Shown here one piece after another: positions 1 through 6,640 of a DNA stretch of 41,809 nucleotides. Made by a program: the position numbers and the translations under genes. This DNA comes from a virus. The notes beneath the pieces are model-generated. The model saw only the letters and a list, made by a program, of their open reading frames with translations. It ran no database searches and was not told the origin of the DNA. Location: positions 1 through 41,809 of IMG/VR virus record IMGVR_UViG_3300005531_000016; one strand, 5' to 3'. Position 1 is the first letter of the stretch, and every line of letters begins with the position of its first letter.

Positions 1-216
1 TGGCTTGGCATAGCCAATGCCGCCGTGATTTCCCATCCTATCGATGAACCATTGGATTCCGAGCTCTCTGCGGGAGAGCATCAGTGGAGCTTCAGCGAGC
101 ATGACCTTGAAGAATGGTTTGAATTGGGCGGCATGAAGCTGAAAGAACAACTGATATTCCCAATGGGGAGCTACAGGATAGGCCTAGCTTATGGAGTCCG
201 TGAGGTAAGTACATGA
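1..216 (+). CDS. C-terminal part of an unknown protein (cut by left edge)
   Basis: The reading frame is open from the first base to a TGA that overlaps the next ATG (ATGA), so the true start lies outside the window. A GTG at 25 could act as a start but has no good ribosome binding site. The visible 71 residues are acidic in the first half and contain no motif I recognise. Tight coupling to the exported protein downstream suggests the same transcript. Function unknown. Confidence 0.5.
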   Translation, partial: WLGIANAAVISHPIDEPLDSELSAGEHQWSFSEHDLEEWFELGGMKLKEQLIFPMGSYRIGLAYGVREVST

Positions 217-713
217 CAAACAGAAAAAAGGCGATTGCTTTGGCGTTCGCGGTTCCGCTCCTGGCAATCCTGATCATTGCCCTGTGCGGCATGGCCGAAA
301 ACACAGTCGCGCAAAATCAGCCAGCCTCTATCACCGATCCATGCTTTTCGCAATTCACCGCGAAATCCAGCGTGCCCATAAACGCCACTACGGCGACAAC
401 GACACAGCTTGTTGCCCCGGCAGCGGGAAAGGCCGTATTCGTGTGCGGAGCTTCACTGACAATTGCTCCGTCGTCCACTTCAGCGGATACGGCACAATTT
501 ATCAGCGGAACCGGACCGACTTGCGGCACCAACACGGTTACGAATACAGGCACATTCGGCAATGGCGATCTAACAACGGCAGCGCCGCCGCTGTTCATCT
601 CATTTGCCGATCCCGGATCAACCTTTAGCTCGGCGGTTGGCGCGGGGGTCTGCCTGGTAAGCGCGGGGACTACGGTAAACATTCAAGGCGTACTTACTTA
701 CGTCCAGCAGTAA
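213..713 (+). CDS. Small exported protein, virion or surface associated (hypothetical)
   Basis: This 166-residue protein starts with a basic stretch, then a strongly hydrophobic segment (about residues 8-27) and a polar region ending near TVAQ, which fits a Sec signal peptide or a single membrane anchor. The mature part is rich in Thr, Ala, Gly and Ser, predicted beta, with four spaced cysteines that could form disulfides after export. A GAGG ribosome binding site precedes the ATG, which overlaps the upstream stop. It sits with a similar exported gene just before the capsid block. I do not recognise a named family. A capsid- or cell-surface beta-sandwich is my inference from composition and place. 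Confidence 0.7.
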   Translation: MTNRKKAIALAFAVPLLAILIIALCGMAENTVAQNQPASITDPCFSQFTAKSSVPINATTATTTQLVAPAAGKAVFVCGASLTIAPSSTSADTAQFISGTGPTCGTNTVTNTGTFGNGDLTTAAPPLFISFADPGSTFSSAVGAGVCLVSAGTTVNIQGVLTYVQQ

Positions 714-736
714 AAACAGTTTAGGAGGATAGTCAC

Positions 737-1231
737 ATGAAGAAGTTTCTTTCAGCGGCACGAAATGGATTTGCTGGCTTCGGTGTTCTGGCCATGCTTG
801 TCCTTCTGGCAGTGAGCTTATTCGCGCAAGGGACGCCATTTGGAAATGGCAGGGGAGCTTTCCGCGGCGATGTATACGTTCCCTCGGTATTCAATCTCTG
901 GTTCGGCGACAACTCTTCGAGCGATGTTGCGCTTGCAAAGAACGGCAGCAACGTCGTCGGAATCAGCGGGAATCTCGGCGGAAAGGGGGCCACGGCGAAT
1001 ACCACGACTTCGCCAGCCGGACCCTTCTCGTGGGGAACAGTGGCGCTATCGTCAAACACCGCCACCGTGACGTTCAACAAGCCTTTCCAAAATACGCCAG
1101 TGTGCGTTGTGACGGATGTAACAACGCCACAATTGGTCAAGGCGGCTCCCACGCCCACCACCGTTGTGATTACAGATACCGTTGGCGCAACGGATACAGT
1201 GCAGTACATCTGCGTCGGCAATCCCAATTAA
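737..1231 (+). CDS. Small exported beta-rich protein, fibre-tip-like (hypothetical)
   Basis: The 164-residue product has a signal peptide (basic N-terminus, hydrophobic core at about residues 13-28, then SLFAQ). The C-terminal half has the pattern of a small beta domain: an ATVTFN strand, a PVCVVTD strand, a TTVVITD strand and a final YICVG strand, with two cysteines that could pair. Similar PVC..VTD / YIC patterns occur at the C-termini of some phage and secreted bacterial beta proteins; this is recall, not a search. A perfect AGGAGG lies 8 bases before the ATG. It directly follows another exported gene and precedes the hairpin and tRNA. Confidence 0.7.
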   Translation: MKKFLSAARNGFAGFGVLAMLVLLAVSLFAQGTPFGNGRGAFRGDVYVPSVFNLWFGDNSSSDVALAKNGSNVVGISGNLGGKGATANTTTSPAGPFSWGTVALSSNTATVTFNKPFQNTPVCVVTDVTTPQLVKAAPTPTTVVITDTVGATDTVQYICVGNPN

Positions 1232-1252
1232 ATTTCCGCCTCCCGGCGGGAA

Positions 1253-1301
1253 GGGGCCGCGAGCGAACGACGACACGGAGTGAGCTGCCAGGCGCGGCCC
1301 C
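1253..1301 (+). repeat. 9-bp perfect inverted repeat (hairpin) before the tRNA
   Basis: GGGGCCGCG at 1253-1261 is perfectly complementary to CGCGGCCCC at 1293-1301, with a 31-base loop. All nine pairs are G:C, so the stem would be very stable. No T-run follows, so it is not a classical intrinsic terminator. It lies 11 bases before the tRNA and could be a processing or transcript-protecting structure. That role is inference. Confidence 0.6.
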
Positions 1302-1312
1302 AGAATTATTGT

Positions 1313-1387
1313 CGCGGGATGGAGTAACTGGAAACTCGGAAGGCCCATGACCTTCAAATTCAGGTTCAAATCCTGATCCCGCCACCA
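1313..1387 (+). tRNA. Initiator-like tRNA-Met (CAT), CCA encoded
   Basis: The 75 bases fold into a full cloverleaf. The acceptor stem has pairs 2:71 to 7:66 and a C1:C72 mismatch. The D stem is GAGT/ACTC, with GG in its loop. The anticodon stem is GAAGG/CCTTC around the loop CCCATGA, placing anticodon CAT at 1346-1348. The T stem is TCAGG/CCTGA around loop TTCAAAT, and the 3' end ACCA is encoded. A 1:72 mismatch and an A11:U24 pair are known hallmarks of bacterial initiator tRNA, so fMet type is favoured over elongator Met or Ile2. Two bases are odd: position 33 is C instead of the near-universal U, and 37 is G instead of A. Confidence 0.85.
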
Positions 1388-1434
1388 GTTTTACACAGTG
1401 CCGCGACGACGAGCCGGGGCACACAGGAGAAGTT

Positions 1435-2676
1435 ATGAATCTACAAGCGACGAGCGAAGTGGATAGATCAAACGAGGAGGCGATAGTCAGAGCCGTCCTC
1501 GGACAAAGCGCTGAGACAGAAGCACCCGAGGCCACAGAAGCAGAGGAGCCAAATCGGGAAGCAGAAGTTCCAGTAGCCGAAGAGGAAAGCAGTGCGGATC
1601 CGGCGGAAGAAATAGCGGAAGCATCCGACGAGGAAGTGCCCGCAAGCGAGCCGGAAGAACAGGCGGAAGAAGCAGAGCCAACAGAGGCAGCAGAGGAAGA
1701 AGAGGGCGAGTTTGCTCTTCAGGAGACTGACCGCGACTATTCCGATGCTGCTTACGCACGCGCCGCACAGCATTACTCCAAAACGCACAAAGTCCAGTTA
1801 GACCCGCAAGACCCCGCACACCGAGCCATGCTCAAAGAGATCATGGATCGCGGCGAGGCGCTGAAACGCCAGGCAGAAGAGCGCAAGGCAATGGAGCAAA
1901 AGGCCGACGAGGCCAAGGCTTCCGACGAGGAAAAGCCGGTCCAAGCGCATGCGCCGACGCCAGAACAGTTTCAAGCCTATCTCAACCAGATTGGTGAAAT
2001 CGCCAAGAGGCGCGTGAATCCCGCAGTAGCGATGCACGTGTCCAACAGAATCGTCAAGGCATTGTGGCCCGACTTTAAGGGAAATATTTCCCAGGAGCAG
2101 GCAAATGATTTGACTTCGGCGTTTCACGAGATGTTCATGCTGGCCTTGGATGATGCCGCACCGATGGTTCTCGGCATGGTCAACAACAATCTGGCCAGTG
2201 ATCCAGTCTGGGGAAGGACGCGCACCGAGGCAATCCGAGCAAATGCTTTCGAGCACCTGGAAAGCCTGAAGGATGCCACCGGAGAAATGCGCTATCCAGA
2301 CCTCGAGCAGATGGTTGAGAGCGGTCGCCTTAAAAAGGTCATGGCGGCGAATCCTTGGATCAGCGCAGTTAAATCTGGGAAGGGCAACGACCCTGTTCTT
2401 GATTATGCCGCGCAGATCGAGGTTGCCTACAAGATCGCCAAAGGCGAACAAGTAAATCCAGATGTCGTGCGGAAAGCAGTGGAAACTGGAAGAAAACAGG
2501 CAGCGGAGACCGCCAAGAAAGTCGCGGCTTCGCGCGTGGCTCCCGGAAAACCAAAAGGCGGATTTAGCGGACCGGTCAATGAGGCTGAAAAAATAATCGG
2601 CCAAATCACGAGAGGGCCCGGAACCAAGAGTAACTTCTCGGAAGCCGTAAAACAGCAGCTCATGAGAAGGCGTTAA
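1435..2676 (+). CDS. Probable head scaffold / capsid assembly protein
   Basis: The 413-residue protein lies immediately upstream of the major capsid gene, the usual place for a scaffold. Residues about 20-100 are extremely acidic (runs of Glu with Ala and Pro), followed by a long helical, charged, coiled-coil-prone region (about 130-180), a middle domain, and a basic C-terminus ending QLMRRR. Acidic helical proteins with a basic C-terminal capsid-binding tail are typical of podovirus scaffolds (P22 gp8, T7 gp9 in general terms). No sequence motif is diagnostic, so the assignment rests on place and composition. An AGGAG ribosome binding site precedes the ATG. Confidence 0.65.
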   Translation: MNLQATSEVDRSNEEAIVRAVLGQSAETEAPEATEAEEPNREAEVPVAEEESSADPAEEIAEASDEEVPASEPEEQAEEAEPTEAAEEEEGEFALQETDRDYSDAAYARAAQHYSKTHKVQLDPQDPAHRAMLKEIMDRGEALKRQAEERKAMEQKADEAKASDEEKPVQAHAPTPEQFQAYLNQIGEIAKRRVNPAVAMHVSNRIVKALWPDFKGNISQEQANDLTSAFHEMFMLALDDAAPMVLGMVNNNLASDPVWGRTRTEAIRANAFEHLESLKDATGEMRYPDLEQMVESGRLKKVMAANPWISAVKSGKGNDPVLDYAAQIEVAYKIAKGEQVNPDVVRKAVETGRKQAAETAKKVAASRVAPGKPKGGFSGPVNEAEKIIGQITRGPGTKSNFSEAVKQQLMRRR

Positions 2677-2709
2677 AAACCGGACCGCGCAATCCCAGCG
2701 GAGTAGTGC

Positions 2710-3924
2710 ATGGCCATTAACACCGTGCCAAGGTCAGTAGACCAGGCAATTCAAGAAACAGTACAACAGCGAGTATTTTTCGGGGAAAGAGATATTCTCT
2801 TCAACCCGAATCTCACTCCGATTCTGACCTTAGTGACAAAGATCGGTAATCGGAAAAAAACAACGGCATCAACCCGCGTGGAATGGATCGAAGACGACTA
2901 CGTGGGGTACTGGGGCCAGGCAAACAACACGACCGACTACAGCTCGGTTGCCACGTCCATCACGGTTGTCGATGGAACCCTGTTTGCTTATGGCGACCTG
3001 GTTGCCATTCCCAAGGCTCCTGCCAGCTCGGCGGCGGAAGAAATTGCCCGCGTAACCGCCGTCGCTGGCAATACAGTAACCCTGACTCGCGGCATTGGCG
3101 GCGCTGGAGCGGACACTATCGGGGCATCTTCCGATATCCGCATTCTTGCATCGGCATATGCCGAAGGCGATTCTTTTGGAACGGTGCGCTCAACGAGTAA
3201 GTCAGTGAAAATCAGTTATACACAGATTTTCCGGCGTCCTGTTCAGCTCACCAAATCAATGGTCGCCCAAGCGCAATTCGGACCGTCGAATGAGCGAATT
3301 TTTCAGCGCCAGAAGGGGCTGGAGGAAATTCGCCGCCAAATGGAGCAAGCAGCTCTGTTTTCCAGGCCTTCGGAGTCATTGGCTCTTGGCGCTCCCGGAA
3401 CGGTTCGCACGACGATGGGAATCAAATCCCGAATCGTGACCAACGTTTACAACGCGAACACAACGCTGACCGAAGGCGGACTGGAAAGCTTCGCGGAAAT
3501 GGCCTTCTCCACCTACTTCCAGGGAAACGAGAAGCTCCTGGTTGCATCCAAGAGAGTAATCTCCGCATTCGACTACTTTGCCCTCGGCCATCAGCGCACC
3601 GAACAATCCGAGGAAATTTACGGAGTGAAAGTGCGCAGGTATGTGACTTCACACGGAGAGTTCCTCATCTCACGAGACCTGTTGCTTGACAACGGTCCGG
3701 TGAGCGGTAACGGTCCTGGACATGAAGCCTATGCAATTGACGTGGATTCATTAGAATTCGCTCCACTTGTCGGCAACGGTGAGAACCGCGACACGCATTT
3801 GCTGACCGATGTAATCAAGGACGGCAGCGACAAATACTCGGATGAATACCTGTGCGAGGGCGCATGGGTAATTCGCTTCGAGCAGCGCCACGCCCGTCTG
3901 TACAATGTCAACGGTTACAACTGA
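2710..3924 (+). CDS. Major capsid protein, SU10/DUF5309-like
   Basis: The 404-residue product follows the scaffold-like gene and is followed by a strong hairpin, as major head genes often are. The pattern matches what I recall of the DUF5309 / SU10 major head protein family (HK97 fold): an N-terminal segment before a TRVEWIEDD strand, an inserted beta domain (about 80-145), a helix with RRPVQLTKSMV, a long helix RQKGLEEIRRQMEQAAL (the spine-helix candidate, about 200-217), and a C-terminal half with repeated beta strands ending in RFEQRHARLYNV. The length fits the family. It should be the most abundant virion protein. The family name is from recall of motif order, not a search. Confidence 0.82.
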   Translation: MAINTVPRSVDQAIQETVQQRVFFGERDILFNPNLTPILTLVTKIGNRKKTTASTRVEWIEDDYVGYWGQANNTTDYSSVATSITVVDGTLFAYGDLVAIPKAPASSAAEEIARVTAVAGNTVTLTRGIGGAGADTIGASSDIRILASAYAEGDSFGTVRSTSKSVKISYTQIFRRPVQLTKSMVAQAQFGPSNERIFQRQKGLEEIRRQMEQAALFSRPSESLALGAPGTVRTTMGIKSRIVTNVYNANTTLTEGGLESFAEMAFSTYFQGNEKLLVASKRVISAFDYFALGHQRTEQSEEIYGVKVRRYVTSHGEFLISRDLLLDNGPVSGNGPGHEAYAIDVDSLEFAPLVGNGENRDTHLLTDVIKDGSDKYSDEYLCEGAWVIRFEQRHARLYNVNGYN

Positions 3925-3931
3925 AGCAGGA

Positions 3932-3968
3932 GGCCGGAGCGCATTTATCGCGCTCCGGCCACGCTTTT
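3932..3968 (+). terminator. Hairpin terminator after the capsid gene
   Basis: GGCCGGAGCGC (3932-3942) and GCGCTCCGGCC (3950-3960) form an 11-bp perfect stem with a 7-base loop, followed by ACGCTTTT. The T-run is only four bases, so termination is probably partial. A partial terminator after the capsid gene would set high capsid expression relative to downstream genes. Confidence 0.75.
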
Positions 3969-3978
3969 CGGAGGATAT

Positions 3979-4434
3979 ATGAACAAGCTGAGGATAAGGA
4001 GAATTAACAACATGGCTTCCGCGGTAGCGTACGAAGAAGAGGGCATGGAACCTGATGTGGACAAGGACGTGGTCTTTTACGCATGGAGCGATGCTGGAAC
4101 GCAATCAATGCCATCCAGCGTTACGATCCACATTTCTGGAGGAGAACGCGTCCGGGATGCCAGCGGCAAGATCATGGCCGTTGGGCACAAGGAAGTCCAG
4201 TTCAACAAGGGCATTCTCCGCACGCGGGACCCACAAGTTATCCGCGCAATCCGCAAGCTGATCGAGGGCGGCGACACGATCACCGAGGATAAGGAAACCT
4301 ATCTCTCGATGGTGGAACCTGGAGAGCGCCGCGCTGCCCGCTTGGTGGCTAAAAATTATGCGCTCGTCAGCGAACTGTCCGCAAAGGACAAGGAAATCGA
4401 AGACTTGAAAGCAAAGCTGGCAAACCGGGAGTGA
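3979..4434 (+). CDS. Hypothetical virion-module protein with C-terminal coiled coil
   Basis: This 151-residue protein is preceded by CGGAGG 6 bases before the ATG; a second in-frame ATG at 4012 is possible but lacks such a site. The N-terminal part is acidic, the middle is a mixed alpha/beta region with a TIHISGGERV strand and an RDPQVIRAIRKLIEGG helix, and the last 30 residues form a heptad-like helix (ELSAKDKEIEDLKAKLAN). It lies between the capsid gene and the connector genes, where head-completion or decoration proteins are often found. I do not recognise the family. Confidence 0.75.
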   Translation: MNKLRIRRINNMASAVAYEEEGMEPDVDKDVVFYAWSDAGTQSMPSSVTIHISGGERVRDASGKIMAVGHKEVQFNKGILRTRDPQVIRAIRKLIEGGDTITEDKETYLSMVEPGERRAARLVAKNYALVSELSAKDKEIEDLKAKLANRE

Positions 4435-4437
4435 CCA

Positions 4438-4704
4438 TTGTATTGCACGAACAAGAAATGCAGACGCGAGACCAGCAAGATGCTGGTTATTTTCGCCAAG
4501 GATGGAAGCAAGCGAGAGGGCTGCCCTGCATGTATCATGCCTGGCGGAGACAAGCGCGTGCGTACCGGAAAAAAGATATGGGCGGGCAGCGAAGTGTACA
4601 CACGGTCTCAAATCGAGCAGAAAAATTACGATTGGATCGAGCGCACCGCCGCGCGTGCGGCTGAAATGAGGCGCAGATCGCCACTTAGGTTCGTAAAGGA
4701 GTGA
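4438..4704 (+). CDS. Small zinc-ribbon-like protein (TTG start)
   Basis: This 88-residue product uses a TTG start directly after the upstream stop, with GGGAG 6 bases ahead; no ATG fits. Four cysteines arranged CX4C near residue 3 and CPAC near residue 29 form a plausible zinc ribbon. The remainder is basic and helical (RTAARAAEMRRR). It could bind nucleic acid or stabilise a virion component. The metal site is inferred from cysteine spacing only. Confidence 0.7.
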   Translation: MYCTNKKCRRETSKMLVIFAKDGSKREGCPACIMPGGDKRVRTGKKIWAGSEVYTRSQIEQKNYDWIERTAARAAEMRRRSPLRFVKE

Positions 4705-4712
4705 AGTGACAT

Positions 4713-5015
4713 ATGACGTTGAATATTTACGGGATAGCCTACAGGAACACGCCGAAAGGCACCTTTGGGCCGCCGCAGTTTCAGCGGATCGCCGCAGGGT
4801 CCTCCGAAGAAGCCGCGTCCTTCTTTGGCGAAGATGTATTCATCGAATCCATCTCGAACATTTGCAGCGATGTTCTGATTCCCGACTCAGCGGAAACAGC
4901 GGTACTGAAGAATGAATTGGAAGAGGCAAAGAAGCAGGTTGCCGAACTCAATGCGGAACTTTCCGCGATGAAGTCATCGCCAGCGCCAGAATCATCGGAA
5001 ATATGGCCGTCGTAG
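4713..5015 (+). CDS. Hypothetical protein with C-terminal coiled coil
   Basis: The 100-residue product has a small N-terminal alpha/beta part with a FQRIAAGSSEEAASFF segment and a C-terminal heptad helix (LKNELEEAKKQVAELNAEL, about residues 65-84), then a Ser/Pro tail. AAGGAG lies about 8-13 bases upstream of the start. It overlaps the following glycosyltransferase by 13 bases, so they are likely translated together. Function unknown. Confidence 0.7.
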   Translation: MTLNIYGIAYRNTPKGTFGPPQFQRIAAGSSEEAASFFGEDVFIESISNICSDVLIPDSAETAVLKNELEEAKKQVAELNAELSAMKSSPAPESSEIWPS

Positions 5016-5947
5016 ATATCGTAATACCAACACAGCGCGGAATCGAACACGAAACCAACAGCAATCTCTCGCTGATGATCCGCGATACGCAATGTTTTTG
5101 CGGGACGCATGAGGCATGGAAATGCCCCAAGGGCCGCCACAGCGTGCGGCTGCTTCCTGTAACCAGCGGAACGGTTGTTCATTGGGCCAGAAATCAAGCC
5201 ATCACGATGGCGCTCTATGGCCAGGTTGATGATGGAAGGCCTCCGGCGGAATTTCTTTTCCTTATGGATGACGACATGCTATGCCAGCCGTGGCACCTCA
5301 ACCGGCTGCTTAGTTATCGCAAGGACATTGTGACCGGAATCGCTACAGTGCGCCGCGATCCGCCACGGCCCAATATCCGCATGTGGGATGCCGAGAAAGA
5401 GCACTTCATCACGCCCGTGGAATGGGATTGGGACACCAACAAGCTGATCGAGATTGATGCCGTTGGAGCGGCGTATCTGCTTGTCAAGCGAAGCGTGTTG
5501 GAGGAGATGGCCGCAGCGTATCTCAACTGTCATTTTGAGCGGCTGGTTGACAAGAGAAAATTTCCCAACTGCCAGGAAATCGATGCCTACTGGAACAAGA
5601 AGGCTGAACGCCGCCGCGCCCGCTTCGAGGCCGCTACGTCAGAAGGGGGCGATTGGAAAGAAGCCGATGGCCAGTGGTTTCAATTCCTAGATAACATCGC
5701 AGACTCTCAGGCAACCGAACTCGGAGAGGACATAAGTTTTTGCTGGAAGGCGAAAATGCTTGGATTCAGAATTTTTGCCGATCCGCAAGTCTTGCCCGGG
5801 CATATAGGAAAATATGCTTATTCGATCATCGACTACCGAGACTGGGTGGAGAGCGGCAAGGACTGCGGGGCACTCCCCGAAACCATGCCGGCAAATGCGG
5901 TGCAGTTGAACCCGGAGGCCCATGTGGACAGTTCAGCAAATCGTTGA
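5003..5947 (+). CDS. GT-A fold glycosyltransferase (GT2-like)
   Basis: The 314-residue protein has the landmarks of a GT-A glycosyltransferase: an N-terminal VVDIVIPT strand, an FLFLMDDDM motif near residue 90 supplying the metal- and nucleotide-sugar-binding DxD, an acceptor-side segment with an EIDAVGAAYLLVKRSVL stretch, and a C-terminal GEDISFCWKAKMLGF...PGHIG block that matches the catalytic Asp/Glu helix and metal-binding His seen in GT2-like enzymes. It would transfer a sugar from an activated donor, perhaps to virion protein, DNA or host envelope; the target cannot be read from sequence. It lies inside the head-tail module, which suggests modification of a structural protein. Confidence 0.8.
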   Translation: MAVVDIVIPTQRGIEHETNSNLSLMIRDTQCFCGTHEAWKCPKGRHSVRLLPVTSGTVVHWARNQAITMALYGQVDDGRPPAEFLFLMDDDMLCQPWHLNRLLSYRKDIVTGIATVRRDPPRPNIRMWDAEKEHFITPVEWDWDTNKLIEIDAVGAAYLLVKRSVLEEMAAAYLNCHFERLVDKRKFPNCQEIDAYWNKKAERRRARFEAATSEGGDWKEADGQWFQFLDNIADSQATELGEDISFCWKAKMLGFRIFADPQVLPGHIGKYAYSIIDYRDWVESGKDCGALPETMPANAVQLNPEAHVDSSANR

Positions 5948-6638
5948 AGAGGTCTCGAAGAGGACGGAGCGCCGCGCGGACCAGAAAATCAACTTGCGCA
6001 TGGAATTCTTCCTTGGTTTGGATGAATTCGTTAGCGAGCAGCATTTCTGGTGGAGAAAGAAGCGCGGAACGTTTCAAACAGTCATCGGCGCAAATATGTA
6101 TGACCTTTCCATGTCGGCGGCTTCTGGAACGATACAGCCGGGCGGCGGGATCAGTGATTTCGCGCAGTTTGACGAAATAATCCTTCTAAATGCCGATGGG
6201 ATTACCAAGCAGCTTGAGATCGTTCCCATTCTCGACCCAGTGGGGCAACTGGTGGCGATCAAGAACACGGTTCAGGATGTTCCCGCAGCATTTTTCATCG
6301 ACCCCCAGATTTCTCCAACCACCGTTGTCTTTCAAGCTCCTGCCAGCGTCGCTCAAACCGTTCTTTACACTTATTGGGCCGTGCCACAAATCTCGGAGCC
6401 GGACGAGGACACCATCCCTATGGTGCCGAGTTACCTGCACTGGGGATTGGTGTACATGCTTGAGCGCCGCGTCTATGAATTTCTGTATGGCGAGGACGAT
6501 CCGCGATTCACCGTTGCGAATTCGCGCTATATGGAATTCTGCCAAAAAGCGGCAAGAATGCCGCATTGGACGGCGAAGCGCGTGCAAGAGATGCGTGCGT
6601 CGAGCCACAGCGTAAAAACAGTTCAGGCACATAATTAG
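5922..6638 (+). CDS. Head-tail adaptor-like protein
   Basis: This 238-residue protein begins with a helix MWTVQQIVEEVSKRT, has an aromatic FWWRKKRGTFQT strand typical of phage adaptor / tail-tubular-A-like proteins, a central beta domain (IGANMYDL, LEIVPILDP), and a helical end with a VPSYLHWGLVYMLERRVYEF stretch. The same pattern of helix, beta insert, then long helix with a Pro-Ser/Tyr-His start is known from podoviral adaptors that sit under the portal. GGAGG precedes the ATG, and the gene overlaps the glycosyltransferase by 26 bases. No search was run, so the family is a reasoned guess. Confidence 0.6.
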   Translation: MWTVQQIVEEVSKRTERRADQKINLRMEFFLGLDEFVSEQHFWWRKKRGTFQTVIGANMYDLSMSAASGTIQPGGGISDFAQFDEIILLNADGITKQLEIVPILDPVGQLVAIKNTVQDVPAAFFIDPQISPTTVVFQAPASVAQTVLYTYWAVPQISEPDEDTIPMVPSYLHWGLVYMLERRVYEFLYGEDDPRFTVANSRYMEFCQKAARMPHWTAKRVQEMRASSHSVKTVQAHN

Positions 6639-6640
6639 AC

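Noticed and set aside
1798-2604. Long leftward frame of 268 codons opposite the scaffold gene
   Set aside because: Antisense shadow of a Glu/Ala-rich coding region; no ribosome binding site and rich in Cys, His and Leu by reverse codon effect.
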